From positions 1 to 44,681 of the forward strand of contig JUEO01000009.1 in NCBI GenBank assembly GCA_000817115.1: a stretch of DNA of 44,681 nt. Direction: 5' to 3'. Of this stretch, positions 17,277 through 25,430 are shown in pieces. Positions within the stretch are counted from its first letter, which is position 1; each line of letters opens with the position of its first letter. This stretch comes from a marine actinobacterium MedAcidi-G2B. Its GTDB lineage: Bacteria > Actinomycetota > Acidimicrobiia > Acidimicrobiales > MedAcidi-G1. The notes under the pieces are model-generated. The model was not told the origin of the DNA. It was given only the letters and a program-made list of their open reading frames with translations, and searched no databases. The position numbers and the translations under genes were made by a program.

Positions 17277-17723
17277 CTACTCCTGAAAGTTGTCTGTTGA
17301 TGGTTTAGCTGGCATTACCCCGGGGAAAGCAAGCGATAGTGAAACATGCTTAGTTTCCCAAATAAGTAATCCCAAGTGGGTTATTAAAAGAGTTATTGCA
17401 AAAGGCACAGTAGCGAACCAATCAGCGTTTCGTACAATCAGGACCGCTACTGCCATTAATCCAAGCCGAATGAGGTAGCCGAATAGAACAGCTCCGTAAA
17501 GAGTGTTTAAAGAAATTGCGATTGCCCGTGAAATAATTTTTGCTCCGAGGAAGAAATTAAAAGCAACCAGCGCTAATGCTAATCCGGAAGAAATTAGTCC
17601 ACCTACTCCATCTATAGCCACCCCGATGAGAAGGAAGATAGGTGAAATGAACAAGGCGCGACGAGCGAGATCGCGCGCTATTGAAACTTCGGGAGCATCA
17701 AGAGAAGTGGAAGCAGCGCTCAT
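17277..17723 (-). CDS. AtpI-like ATP synthase accessory membrane protein
   Basis: A 148-residue protein with four predicted membrane helices (about residues 24-42, 46-64, 78-97 and 104-124) and short hydrophilic ends. Position directly before atpB and the four-helix pattern fit the ATP synthase I (AtpI) family, which helps assemble the c-ring in other bacteria and corresponds to the small ORF before atpB in mycobacteria. Sequence in this family is weakly conserved, so the call relies on context. It overlaps the preceding atpZ-like gene by 4 bases (ATGA type). Confidence 0.75.
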   Translation of the reverse strand: MSAASTSLDAPEVSIARDLARRALFISPIFLLIGVAIDGVGGLISSGLALALVAFNFFLGAKIISRAIAISLNTLYGAVLFGYLIRLGLMAVAVLIVRNADWFATVPFAITLLITHLGLLIWETKHVSLSLAFPGVMPAKPSTDNFQE

Positions 17724-17989
17724 ACTAATGGCCCATTCGATTTCCAGATTTCCCGTCGTTCTGCGTTCTGTTGTTCAAGGGTCTGGGAGTATTCTCGGTA
17801 CATTTTCCAAGTGGCGTAGCCGATGGTAAGCAAGACAAGAATTATTGTAAAAAGAGGCGAAGTCCCAAGTTGGCGATCAATAGCCCAACCGATTACTCCA
17901 AAGATTGCTGGAGTCACTGTGAGTTCAAAGGCTGCTGCAAAAGCATCGCCAAAGCCCTGCTTTAACTCGCGCGTACCAGCTTGTTTCAT
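17720..17989 (-). CDS. AtpZ/AtpI-family small membrane protein
   Basis: An 89-residue protein with two hydrophobic helices (about residues 23-37 and 45-61) separated by a short polar turn with IDRQLGTSP. The pattern, with a glycine in the first helix (FGVIGWAIDRQLG) and a basic amphipathic tail, matches the AtpZ/ATPase_gene1 family. Its members sit at the start of atp operons and are thought to aid assembly or move Mg2+/Ca2+. It is the first gene of the operon, with a Shine-Dalgarno AGGA 7 bases before the ATG. A 12-bp hairpin lies 20 bases further upstream in the leader. Confidence 0.8.
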   Translation of the reverse strand: MKQAGTRELKQGFGDAFAAAFELTVTPAIFGVIGWAIDRQLGTSPLFTIILVLLTIGYATWKMYREYSQTLEQQNAERREIWKSNGPLV

Positions 17990-18009
17990 AAAGAATTCCT
18001 CTTAACTAA

Positions 18010-18040
18010 AAGCACCTGAAGAAATAAACTTCAGGTGCTT
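18010..18040 (-). terminator. 12-bp perfect hairpin between the wecA-like gene and the atp operon
   Basis: AAGCACCTGAAG, a 7-base loop, then CTTCAGGTGCTT: a perfect 12-bp stem. On the minus strand the right arm runs into TTAGTT, giving a short T-rich tail. It may terminate the glyA-wecA transcript. However, a candidate promoter (18044-18072) would place its start at or inside the first arm, making it a 5' leader stem-loop of the atp mRNA, only 20 bases before the first start codon. Both roles could apply. Confidence 0.6.
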
Positions 18041-18043
18041 GTG

Positions 18044-18072
18044 AATCTATTCTCAAATGAGGTGAGCGGCAA
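18044..18072 (-). promoter_or_regulatory. Candidate promoter of the ATP synthase operon
   Basis: On the minus strand TTGCCG (18067-18072), 17 bases, then TAGATT (18044-18049). Spacing is ideal for a housekeeping sigma factor. The predicted start, about 7 bases on (near 18037), falls in the first arm of the 12-bp hairpin. Confidence 0.45.
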
Positions 18073-18110
18073 CCTGATTTGTTGTCTTGATTTTATTTTT
18101 TTAAGATTTT

Positions 18111-19226
18111 TTAAACTTTTACTTCTTTGTCAGATCTGAATCTTGGATGTAGCACGGTAAAGAGAATAAGACAAACAGCAGCTATGCCCGCCGGCACGAT
18201 CGCATCTCCTTTTCCGGTGTACGTCGGCCATAGGACAAAGCCTGAAAGTAAAGCTGTCCATGCCCATAAAATAAGTACCGCTCTGCGGTGTCCGTGACCC
18301 AGCCCGAGTAGTCGATGGTGTAAATGGTTTTTGTCTGCTTGAGTGATTCGAATACCTCGGGTAGCTACTCGTCGGATGATCGCAAATGTCATATCAAATA
18401 ACGGCACACCTAGAACGATTAGTGGTATGAAGATTGGTGCAAAAAAGAAAAAAGACTGGCCACTGAAAGGTAAGTCGGTTCGACCACCCACTGAAACTGT
18501 TGATGCTGCTAATAGTAAGCCGAGAAGTAGCGCCCCACCATCGCCCATGAATATCCGTGCAGGGTGAACATTATGAGGTAAAAAACCAGCGCATATTGCA
18601 ACTATCAAGATTGCGATAAGCGCACCAGGATTGCCAGAAAATAACACACCGGAGTCTCCAAGACGTATTGCATAAAGAAAAAAAGTCATCGCAGCAATAC
18701 CTACAATTCCTGCTGCTAAACCATCAAGGCCGTCAATGAGGTTGACTGCGTTAACTATTAGAAAGACCCACACAACTGTAAGCAGTGCAGAAAGATCGGG
18801 TGAAAGAATGATGAGGTCCAGAAAAGGGATACGCAGAACAAGAAGTGAGATTCCCGTTAAAGATAAGACACTGCCCGCTACGACCATCCCGGCTACTTTC
18901 GCTGGAGCGGAAATTGGACGAATATCGTCAACCACTCCTACTATGCATATGAAAATTGATGCAATCATTAGCCCAACTATTTCAGTTGGTGCGGCAAAAA
19001 CTGAAGAGAAGTCTCCTATCCCCCACGCAGTAAGTACCCCTGCTAATAAACCACAAAGCATTGCAACCCCACCAAGAGATGGGGTGGGTTCCAAATGGAC
19101 GTTTCTTTCATCGGGTTCTACGAGGAACCCGGCTTTAACAGAAATTCGATGAATGAGCGGGGTAGTTAGAGTGGTAACTAACGCAGCCACTACTCCTACC
19201 GTGGCGTAAGCTGCTACCCCCGGCAC
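18111..19226 (-). CDS. WecA-like undecaprenyl/decaprenyl-phosphate GlcNAc-1-phosphate transferase
   Basis: A 371-residue polytopic membrane enzyme of the MraY/WecA (GT4) family, with about ten hydrophobic helices. Catalytic motifs are in order: GVVDDIRPIS (D100, D101), VNLIDGLDGLAAG (N162, D165, D168), then FMGDGGALLLG and the HLHHRLLGLGHGH motif near residue 310. The last motif distinguishes WecA-type from MraY. It transfers a UDP-sugar phosphate to a polyprenyl phosphate, starting teichoic acid, arabinogalactan linker or polysaccharide synthesis. Which polymer is made here is unknown. It starts with GTG, has a Shine-Dalgarno AGGAG, and begins 13 bases after glyA. The same gene precedes atp operons in mycobacteria. 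Confidence 0.92.
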   Translation of the reverse strand: MPGVAAYATVGVVAALVTTLTTPLIHRISVKAGFLVEPDERNVHLEPTPSLGGVAMLCGLLAGVLTAWGIGDFSSVFAAPTEIVGLMIASIFICIVGVVDDIRPISAPAKVAGMVVAGSVLSLTGISLLVLRIPFLDLIILSPDLSALLTVVWVFLIVNAVNLIDGLDGLAAGIVGIAAMTFFLYAIRLGDSGVLFSGNPGALIAILIVAICAGFLPHNVHPARIFMGDGGALLLGLLLAASTVSVGGRTDLPFSGQSFFFFAPIFIPLIVLGVPLFDMTFAIIRRVATRGIRITQADKNHLHHRLLGLGHGHRRAVLILWAWTALLSGFVLWPTYTGKGDAIVPAGIAAVCLILFTVLHPRFRSDKEVKV

Positions 19227-19239
19227 TTATTTCTCCTGT

Positions 19240-20484
19240 CTAACTACCATAAGCAGGGAATCGGCTACACAGTTCAGCGACTTCTTCTCTAACTGCATTT
19301 ATTTGTTGTTCGTCTTCTCGGTTCCTTAAAGTGCGAGCTATCAATTCGGCAATTTGAACCATTTCTGGTTCTTTCATCCCTTGGGTGGTCGTGGATGGAG
19401 TACCTATCCGCATTCCGCTTGTGACGAATGGAGAACGCGGATCGTCTGGAACAGTGTTTTTATTCAAAGTAATTCCTGCCCGGTCTAAAACATCCTGCGC
19501 TACTGCTCCAGTTAATTCTGAATCAAAAGTACGTAGGTCCACAACCATCAAATGATTGTCGGTTCCGCCGGAAACTAAACGAAATCCATGATTTCCTAAT
19601 GACTCGGCAAGGGCGGCAGCATTGTTCACTATTTGCTGTGCGTAAATCGGAAAGGAAGGATCGGCTGCTTCTTTGAATGCCACTGCTTTAGCAGCAATAT
19701 GGTGTTCTAATGGCCCACCCTGAATCCCTGGGAAAATGCCTTTATCAATTTTTTTGGCAAAATTTTCACGTGTGAGGATGCAGCCCCCTCTTGGTCCGCG
19801 AAGTGTCTTGTGTGTTGTAAAGGTGACCACATCTGAATAAGGAACTGGATTGGGGTGAACACCCCCAGCGATAAGACCTGCAATGTGGGCTGCATCAAAC
19901 ATTAGTAAAGCTCCAACTTCGTCAGCGATCTCACGCAATGGCGCGGGCTCTATAACGCGAGGGTAGGCAGTAGCTCCAGAAACTATAAGTTTCGGTTTAT
20001 GTTCAGAAGCAAGTGCTCGTAGTTCTTCAAAATCAAGGCGTTCATCACTTTTAGTAAGACCGTATGAAACAAAGTTGTAGAGAATCCCGCTGAAATTCAC
20101 TGGGGAGCCATGTGTGAGGTGGCCACCATGGTCAAGACTTAATCCAAGTACTGTGTCTCCTGGTTCGAGTAAGGCTTGGAACACAGCCATATTCGCATTG
20201 GCCCCTGAATGAGGTTGCACATTTGCATGTTCTGCGCCAAAAAGTGATTTAACCCTTTCACGTGCTAGGTCTTCTACTTCGTCAACAACTGCGTTTCCAC
20301 CGTAATAACGTTTACCCGGGTACCCCTCGGCATATTTATTAGTAAGTACAGATCCTGAAGCTTCCAGTACGGCAGGTGAAGCAAAATTTTCTGAGGCAAT
20401 TAGTTGCAACGTGGAATTTTGGCGTTCAAGTTCTTGATCGACATATCCGAAAAGTTCTTCATCTCGATTTGTTGGCCAAGGCAT
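19240..20484 (-). CDS. glyA: Serine hydroxymethyltransferase
   Basis: A 414-residue fold-type I PLP enzyme that interconverts serine and glycine with tetrahydrofolate. The N-terminal [17 protein letters not shown] and [15 protein letters not shown] blocks are diagnostic. [12 protein letters not shown] and [17 protein letters not shown] follow. The PLP lysine is in [16 protein letters not shown] near residue 225. Length is normal. A possible Shine-Dalgarno site AAGGA lies 9 bases before the ATG. About 100 bases without a gene separate it from the upstream LysR gene on the same strand; I see no riboswitch there. It probably shares a transcript with the wecA-like gene. Confidence 0.97.
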   Translation of the reverse strand: MPWPTNRDEELFGYVDQELERQNSTLQLIASENFASPAVLEASGSVLTNKYAEGYPGKRYYGGNAVVDEVEDLARERVKSLFGAEHANVQPHSGANANMAVFQALLEPGDTVLGLSLDHGGHLTHGSPVNFSGILYNFVSYGLTKSDERLDFEELRALASEHKPKLIVSGATAYPRVIEPAPLREIADEVGALLMFDAAHIAGLIAGGVHPNPVPYSDVVTFTTHKTLRGPRGGCILTRENFAKKIDKGIFPGIQGGPLEHHIAAKAVAFKEAADPSFPIYAQQIVNNAAALAESLGNHGFRLVSGGTDNHLMVVDLRTFDSELTGAVAQDVLDRAGITLNKNTVPDDPRSPFVTSGMRIGTPSTTTQGMKEPEMVQIAELIARTLRNREDEQQINAVREEVAELCSRFPAYGS

Positions 20485-20592
20485 TTTTGCTTTCCTTACT
20501 ATTTATGTTTGCTGCTTAATCAGTTACTACGAATATAACGAAGCAATTGAGAGGTACCAGAAAACTAACCTAGGTATTTATTATGACACTAG

Positions 20593-21483
20593 TCATGGTT
20601 CTGTTTTTTTTAAATAGTTGACCAATATTTGCATAGCTGGATCAAGCGGCGCTGATGAACGACGAATCAAAACCAACCTTCGTTTCGTTAAGGGTTTCTT
20701 TTTAATTGGGATAAGTGGATCGATACCGGTATTTGCTTGTGCTGGTGGTAGAACTGTCCAACCTAAACCGAGACGCACCATTTCTGCTAAAACTTCTGGC
20801 TGGTTTGACTCTGCGGTTACTTCATAAGAAACGCCGAGGGCAGCAAGAGCTGAGGCGATGATTCTCCGTGTATGAGAACCTTGAGGAAATGAAACCCATG
20901 GTCCCCAATTCTGATTTGACTTAGTTGCGTTTTCTTTTGGGGCGTAAATCAATAACGGTTCTTCTAGAAAGACTTCGCTTATCAAGTCCTCAGAAACTAC
21001 TTCTGGTTCAACGCAGGCAACGAGGTCTAGCGAGCCTTCTAGCAGCGCTTCAAGTAATGCCCCCGATGGGGCGACAGTTAGACGTAGGTCAACATGTGGG
21101 AAACTTTCATGGAATTCTCGAATTTCGCTTGCTCGGTGGTGAACTGCGATGGCGTCTATAGCACCGAAACGGATTTGGCCTGAGGTGCCTTCTCGCTGCG
21201 CCTGTGCCCAATACGTGAGATCTTTTGTCTCTGCTACAACCCGGCGAGCGTATTCAAGGACTTCTTTCGCTTGAGGTCGAAGAACTGTAGACCTGCCTTT
21301 TCTTTCAAATAGCGTTAGGCCTACTCGTCGTTCAAGTTCGGCGAGGCCTTGGGTTAGAGCCGAGGGAGTTACTCCTAACTGTTGAGCAGCAGCAGCCCTG
21401 GTTTTATTATTAGCTGCTGCGAGCAGGTACTCGAGTTGTTGAACGCTGAGATTCGGTAGGAGCATTTCCTTTTTATCTGACAT
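20593..21483 (-). CDS. LysR family transcriptional regulator
   Basis: A 296-residue LysR-type regulator. The N-terminal winged helix-turn-helix (about residues 10-70) contains QQLGVTPSALTQGLAELERRVGLTLFERKGRSTVL. The C-terminal half is a periplasmic-binding-like effector domain with IRFGAIDAIAVHH and MVRLGLGWTVLPP. A strong Shine-Dalgarno AAGGAG precedes its ATG. It is transcribed divergently from the inositol-3-phosphate synthase gene, 63 to 75 bases away, the usual arrangement for a LysR regulator and its target. The co-inducer is unknown. The intergenic DNA is very AT-rich, with TAATA-N7-TATTA at 21516-21532 as a weak candidate half-site pair. Confidence 0.92.
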   Translation of the reverse strand: MSDKKEMLLPNLSVQQLEYLLAAANNKTRAAAAQQLGVTPSALTQGLAELERRVGLTLFERKGRSTVLRPQAKEVLEYARRVVAETKDLTYWAQAQREGTSGQIRFGAIDAIAVHHRASEIREFHESFPHVDLRLTVAPSGALLEALLEGSLDLVACVEPEVVSEDLISEVFLEEPLLIYAPKENATKSNQNWGPWVSFPQGSHTRRIIASALAALGVSYEVTAESNQPEVLAEMVRLGLGWTVLPPAQANTGIDPLIPIKKKPLTKRRLVLIRRSSAPLDPAMQILVNYLKKTEP

Positions 21484-21545
21484 GTGGATCTCCTTTCCTT
21501 ATATTTAGTATTTCTTAATAATAAACATATTAGTTAAAAATATCT

Positions 21546-21551
21546 TATGAT
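21546..21551 (+). promoter_or_regulatory. Candidate -10 box for leaderless inositol-phosphate synthase transcript
   Basis: TATGAT, then 7 bases, then the ATG at 21559. The box overlaps the earlier in-frame ATG at 21547, which argues for the second ATG as the real start. Confidence 0.45.
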
Positions 21552-21558
21552 TGCGAAT

Positions 21559-22863
21559 ATGAATAACCCAGTAAACATTGAACCCGCATCAGGAAAACTT
21601 GGAATACTCACCCCCGGAATTGGAGCTGTATCTTCAACTTTCATCGCCGGAGTGATCGCCGCACGAAAAGGCCTCGCCGCACCCATCGGATCTGTAAGCC
21701 AAATGGCACACATTCGTTTAGGAGCAAAAGAAGAAGACCGAAATCCCCTAATCAAAGAATTTGTTCCACTTGCAGAACTTGATGATCTTGTATTTGGTGG
21801 CTGGGACCCAATTTCACCTAATGCATTAGAAGCCGCCAGAACTTGTGGCGTTCTTGAAGAGAAAGACCTTGCTCCTCTCTCAGCGGAACTTGAAGGAATC
21901 GTTCCGATGGATGCCGTCTTTGACAACAGATGGGTCAAAAAATTAGACGGCGTACGAATCAAAAACATCTCTTCTAAATGGGAACAAGCAGAAGCTCTTA
22001 TAGCCGACATTGAGAACTTTAGGTCTGAAAATGATTGCGACCGCCTTGTGATGGTTTGGTGTGGCTCCACTGAAGCATTCCAAGAAGCAGGCGAAGTCCA
22101 CTCCACCGTCGAATCATTCGAAGCCGGATTGCACGCAAATGACGAAAATATTTCACCAAGCCAAATTTACGCATACGCAGCCTTAATGAGTGACGTGCCA
22201 TTTGCTAACGGAGCACCAAACCTTTCCGTTGATCTTCCCTGCATGATCGAGTTAGCGAAAACACGAGGAGTACCTATCGCCGGAAAAGATTTCAAAACTG
22301 GACAAACCCTGATGAAAACTTTGCTGGCTCCAGGCCTAAAAGCACGCATGCTGGGGTTAAACGGCTGGTACTCAACCAATATCTTAGGAAACCGTGACGG
22401 TGAAGTTCTTGACGACCCAGAAAACTTTAAAACCAAAGAAGTTTCAAAACTTGGGGTGCTTGATGCAATCCTTCAACCCGAGTCTTACCCCGACCTTTAC
22501 AGCGATATCCACCACGTTGTGCGGATCAACTATTACCCACCAAGAGGAGACAACAAAGAAGGCTGGGACAATATCGACATCTTTGGATGGCTTGGATACC
22601 CAATGCAAATTAAAGTCGATTTTCTTTGCCGAGACTCAATCCTCGCTGCTCCAATCGTTTTAGATTTAGCCCTCTTTATGGATTTGGCAGCTCGCGCCGG
22701 ACAATCTGGAGTACAAGAATGGCTTTCCTTCTACTTGAAGGCCCCTCAATCAACTACAGAGTCTGGTCCCGAACATGACCTCTTTATTCAACAAACAAAA
22801 TTGAAAAACACGTTGAGAGAGTGGATGGGAGAACAGCCAGTCACTCACTCAGAAGCTGGTTAG
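21559..22863 (+). CDS. ino1: Inositol-3-phosphate synthase (myo-inositol-1-phosphate synthase)
   Basis: A 434-residue NAD-dependent enzyme (438 if begun at the ATG 21547) that turns glucose 6-phosphate into inositol 3-phosphate, the entry to inositol phospholipids and mycothiol. The N-terminal Rossmann part is ILTPGIGAVSSTFIAG. LDDLVFGGWDP and GVPIAGKDFKTGQT with the catalytic lysines follow. GWYSTNILGNRDGEVL is the family block around the NAD and substrate sites. The NYYPPRGDNKEGWDNIDI segment is typical of a longer bacterial form. There is no Shine-Dalgarno site. The start was chosen from the TATGAT box 7 bases before ATG 21559. The divergent LysR gene may control it. Confidence 0.88.
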   Translation: MNNPVNIEPASGKLGILTPGIGAVSSTFIAGVIAARKGLAAPIGSVSQMAHIRLGAKEEDRNPLIKEFVPLAELDDLVFGGWDPISPNALEAARTCGVLEEKDLAPLSAELEGIVPMDAVFDNRWVKKLDGVRIKNISSKWEQAEALIADIENFRSENDCDRLVMVWCGSTEAFQEAGEVHSTVESFEAGLHANDENISPSQIYAYAALMSDVPFANGAPNLSVDLPCMIELAKTRGVPIAGKDFKTGQTLMKTLLAPGLKARMLGLNGWYSTNILGNRDGEVLDDPENFKTKEVSKLGVLDAILQPESYPDLYSDIHHVVRINYYPPRGDNKEGWDNIDIFGWLGYPMQIKVDFLCRDSILAAPIVLDLALFMDLAARAGQSGVQEWLSFYLKAPQSTTESGPEHDLFIQQTKLKNTLREWMGEQPVTHSEAG

Positions 22864-22874
22864 TGACTTAAAGT

Positions 22875-24443
22875 TCAGATACGCGTTTCGCGCCCTTCCC
22901 AATATTCATCTTTAAGAAGACGTTTATAAAGTTTTCCAGTTGGATGACGCGGGAGTTCTTCCCGAAAATCAACGCTTCGTGGACATTTTACATCTGCGAG
23001 TTGAGCACGGCAAAATGCTATAAGTTCTTTTTCTAGTTCAGGTCCAGCGGTAGCCATATCTTCAGGTTGAACAATCGCTTTTACCTCTTCGCCGAAGTCA
23101 TCATTAGGAACACCAATAACTGCTACGTCAAAGACCGCAGGATGCATAGTCAAAATATTCTCTGCTTCTTGGGGGTAAATATTTACTCCTCCTGAAATAA
23201 TCATGTAGGCCTTGCGATCAGTGAGGTACAGATAACCTTCTTCATCTAAGCGCCCTACATCACCAAGAGTGCTTAGATCAGCGCCAATTTTTGCTCCAGC
23301 TGTCTTTTCTGGATCATTATGATATTCAAATCCGGCAGTGCCTCGAAAATACACTCCGCCTTCTTCGCCAGCAGCCACTTCTTCGCCTTCGTCGTTAACA
23401 ATGACTAACTCGCCAACAAGTGATCTTCCTACCGATCCGGGGTGCTCTAACCAATCTTCCGAACCGATGTAGGTGAAACCATTTCCTTCTGTTCCTGCGT
23501 AATACTCATGAATTACTGGACCCCACCAGTCAATCATTTTTCGTTTTACTTCCACTGGACATGGAGCTGCTGCGTGGATAGCGGACAACAACGAAGAGAC
23601 GTCATATTTGGCTCTTGTTTCTTCCGGCAACTTGAGCATCCGCACGAACATTGTTGGAACCCACTGACTCCCAGTGGCTTTATGTTCCTCAATCGCAGCA
23701 AGTGACTCCTCTGGATCAAATTTTTCCATAACAACCACCGTGCTGCCTAGCCTTTGATATGCCAAGCAAAATCGAAGTGGTGCCGCATGATAAAGGGGGG
23801 CAGGTGAGAGATACACGCCGCCTGGTTCACCTTTAAATAAAAGTTTCACCATCGCAGCTATGGTGTCGCCCATGCCAAGAAGCGCTCCGGTAGGAGCTCG
23901 CTTGACTCCTTTGGGGCGACCTGTAGTACCAGACGAATAAAGCATGTCTTGACCTTCAACGGCATCTTCTGGAACTTCAGCTCCTTGAGTTGCGACTGCG
24001 TCTTCAAATGGGGCATGCCCTGGCAATTCTCCTCCTATGGAGAAGCGGGCTTCTACGTTAGGAGTTTCAGAAATAATTTCTGCAGCAGCTTCAGCCTTAT
24101 AAGGCGAAGTTATAAACACTCGAGCTCCACAGTCATTCACTATGTAAGCAACTTCATCTGTGGTTAGTCGTGAAGAGATAGCGGTATAGGTCAAACCGGC
24201 GTATATCGCTCCCCAAGCCAGTGGCAAAAACTCAATTCGGTTCTCGAGGCAAAACGCTACGTGATCTTCAGGGGCCAGACCCAAACTGCGAAAAAGACTA
24301 GCTATACGAGCGGCCTCATCATGCAACTCTTGAAAAGTCATTGACTTGTCTGAACCATGCACCACTATCGCTAAGCGATCAGGTTCCTGATCAGCCCAGA
24401 ATCCTGGGTATTCTCGGTCTGGTAAAATTGTTTCGTCGTTCAC
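22875..24443 (-). CDS. AMP-dependent acyl-CoA synthetase (fatty acid-CoA ligase family)
   Basis: A 522-residue ANL-superfamily enzyme. The phosphate loop is MLYSSGTTGRPKGVKRAP near residue 168. HEYYAGTEGNG is motif A5 near residue 310, and LYLTDRKAYMIISGGVNIYP with the hinge Asp lies near residue 420. The C-terminal lysine that drives adenylation is in PTGKLYKRLL near residue 505. It activates a carboxylic acid to acyl-AMP and then acyl-CoA. Chain length cannot be read safely; acids from short chain to fatty acid are possible. It starts with GTG and has TAGTTT 7 bases before it. It is divergent from the CitE-like gene across 96 bases, so the two may serve one catabolic route. Confidence 0.9.
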   Translation of the reverse strand: MNDETILPDREYPGFWADQEPDRLAIVVHGSDKSMTFQELHDEAARIASLFRSLGLAPEDHVAFCLENRIEFLPLAWGAIYAGLTYTAISSRLTTDEVAYIVNDCGARVFITSPYKAEAAAEIISETPNVEARFSIGGELPGHAPFEDAVATQGAEVPEDAVEGQDMLYSSGTTGRPKGVKRAPTGALLGMGDTIAAMVKLLFKGEPGGVYLSPAPLYHAAPLRFCLAYQRLGSTVVVMEKFDPEESLAAIEEHKATGSQWVPTMFVRMLKLPEETRAKYDVSSLLSAIHAAAPCPVEVKRKMIDWWGPVIHEYYAGTEGNGFTYIGSEDWLEHPGSVGRSLVGELVIVNDEGEEVAAGEEGGVYFRGTAGFEYHNDPEKTAGAKIGADLSTLGDVGRLDEEGYLYLTDRKAYMIISGGVNIYPQEAENILTMHPAVFDVAVIGVPNDDFGEEVKAIVQPEDMATAGPELEKELIAFCRAQLADVKCPRSVDFREELPRHPTGKLYKRLLKDEYWEGRETRI

Positions 24444-24450
24444 AAATTAA

Positions 24451-24456
24451 AAACTA
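24451..24456 (-). promoter_or_regulatory. Candidate -10 box for leaderless acyl-CoA synthetase transcript
   Basis: TAGTTT on the minus strand, 7 bases before the GTG start at 24441-24443. No Shine-Dalgarno sequence is present. Confidence 0.45.
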
Positions 24457-24525
24457 GTCTCTCTCTATATGAATTCGTCTACTCGGGCACGATTTAGGAG
24501 TAGAGGGACTAGCGGCAGAAAGCAC

Positions 24526-24531
24526 TAACGT
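24526..24531 (+). promoter_or_regulatory. Candidate -10 box for leaderless CitE-like gene transcript
   Basis: TAACGT followed by 8 bases and the ATG at 24540, without a Shine-Dalgarno sequence. Confidence 0.4.
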
Positions 24532-24539
24532 CCTTTGTT

Positions 24540-25355
24540 ATGAAAAGTGTTTTATTCGCTCCTGGAAATCAACCGTCTGTAATTGAGAAGTTACCGCGAA
24601 CCAATCCAGTTGCTGCCGTCATAGATTTAGAGGACTCTACGCCTCCTTCTCATAAGGCTGATTCCCGTCAACTAGCTTTAGAGGCAACAGAAACCATCTC
24701 AGCTTTGTGTCCTTTATTGATAAGAATCAATGGGCTGGATACCGAATGGTTCGAGGGCGACATAAACGAGGCTTTATCACCCGCTCTTCTCGGAGTGCTG
24801 ATTCCTAAGCTCGCTTTCTTTGAAGACGTTGAAAAAGTAGTTAAAGCTTTAGACAAGGCTGGATTAGAAGACCTTCCTATCATGGCGGGAGTTGAAACTG
24901 TCCAAGGCGTCATTAACGCCGTTGAGGTAACTAAACATCCACGGGTTAAATGGTGCTATTTCGGGGCAGAGGACTATGTGGCGGACTTAGGCGGAGTAAG
25001 AAGTCCAGGAAATCTTGAGGTATTAGTAGCGCGAAGTCAAGTAGCACAAGGGGCCAGACTAAGCGGAATAAGTGCTCTAGACATGGTAGTGACAGACTTT
25101 CAAGACGCAGAACGTTTTAAAAGAGAAGCACTTGAAGCTCGTTCAATGGGGTATTCCGGAAAGCTGTGCATACACCCAAGTCAAGTGGGATTAGCAAATG
25201 AACTCTTCCAACCCTCTGAAAAGGAAATCGAATGGGCCAGTCAAATTGTTTCTGCTTACTCACAAGCGCTTTCCGAGGGTAAAGCTGCAATACAAGTTGA
25301 TGGAGAGATGGTTGACGAACCAGTATTTCGTCGAGCTAAAGCTTTGCTTGAATAA
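24540..25355 (+). CDS. CitE-like HpcH/HpaI aldolase/citrate lyase family protein
   Basis: A 271-residue TIM-barrel lyase. The N-terminus SVLFAPGNQPSVIEKLPRT is the CitE/malyl-CoA lyase opening. VAAVIDLEDSTPPSHK carries the metal-binding acidic pair. IRINGLDTEWFEGD, GVETVQGVINAVE and KLCIHPSQV are further family blocks with the CoA/oxaloacetate contacts. No CitD or CitF partners are nearby, so it is a stand-alone CitE-like enzyme. It could cleave malyl-CoA, citramalyl-CoA or a beta-hydroxyacyl-CoA. It is divergent from the acyl-CoA synthetase, which fits degradation of an activated acid. The substrate is undetermined. Confidence 0.87.
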   Translation: MKSVLFAPGNQPSVIEKLPRTNPVAAVIDLEDSTPPSHKADSRQLALEATETISALCPLLIRINGLDTEWFEGDINEALSPALLGVLIPKLAFFEDVEKVVKALDKAGLEDLPIMAGVETVQGVINAVEVTKHPRVKWCYFGAEDYVADLGGVRSPGNLEVLVARSQVAQGARLSGISALDMVVTDFQDAERFKREALEARSMGYSGKLCIHPSQVGLANELFQPSEKEIEWASQIVSAYSQALSEGKAAIQVDGEMVDEPVFRRAKALLE

Positions 25356-25430
25356 CTAATACTGGCAAAGATTTTGAAGAATCAGTACTTAAAGGGTGTA
25401 ACTCTCAATTTCACAAGCGATCATTGAAGG

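Noticed and set aside
18029-18040. Terminator on the plus strand at the 12-bp hairpin
   Set aside because: On the plus strand the hairpin is followed by GTGAATCT with no T-tract, and no plus-strand gene ends here.
20485-20592. Glycine riboswitch upstream of glyA
   Set aside because: The gap is about 108 bases, AT-rich and without the paired conserved G-rich helices of that class.
21534-22106. 190-codon open frame antisense to inositol-3-phosphate synthase
   Set aside because: Its translation is Ser/Arg/Pro-rich with no motif, and it follows the codon pattern of the clearly recognisable gene on the other strand.
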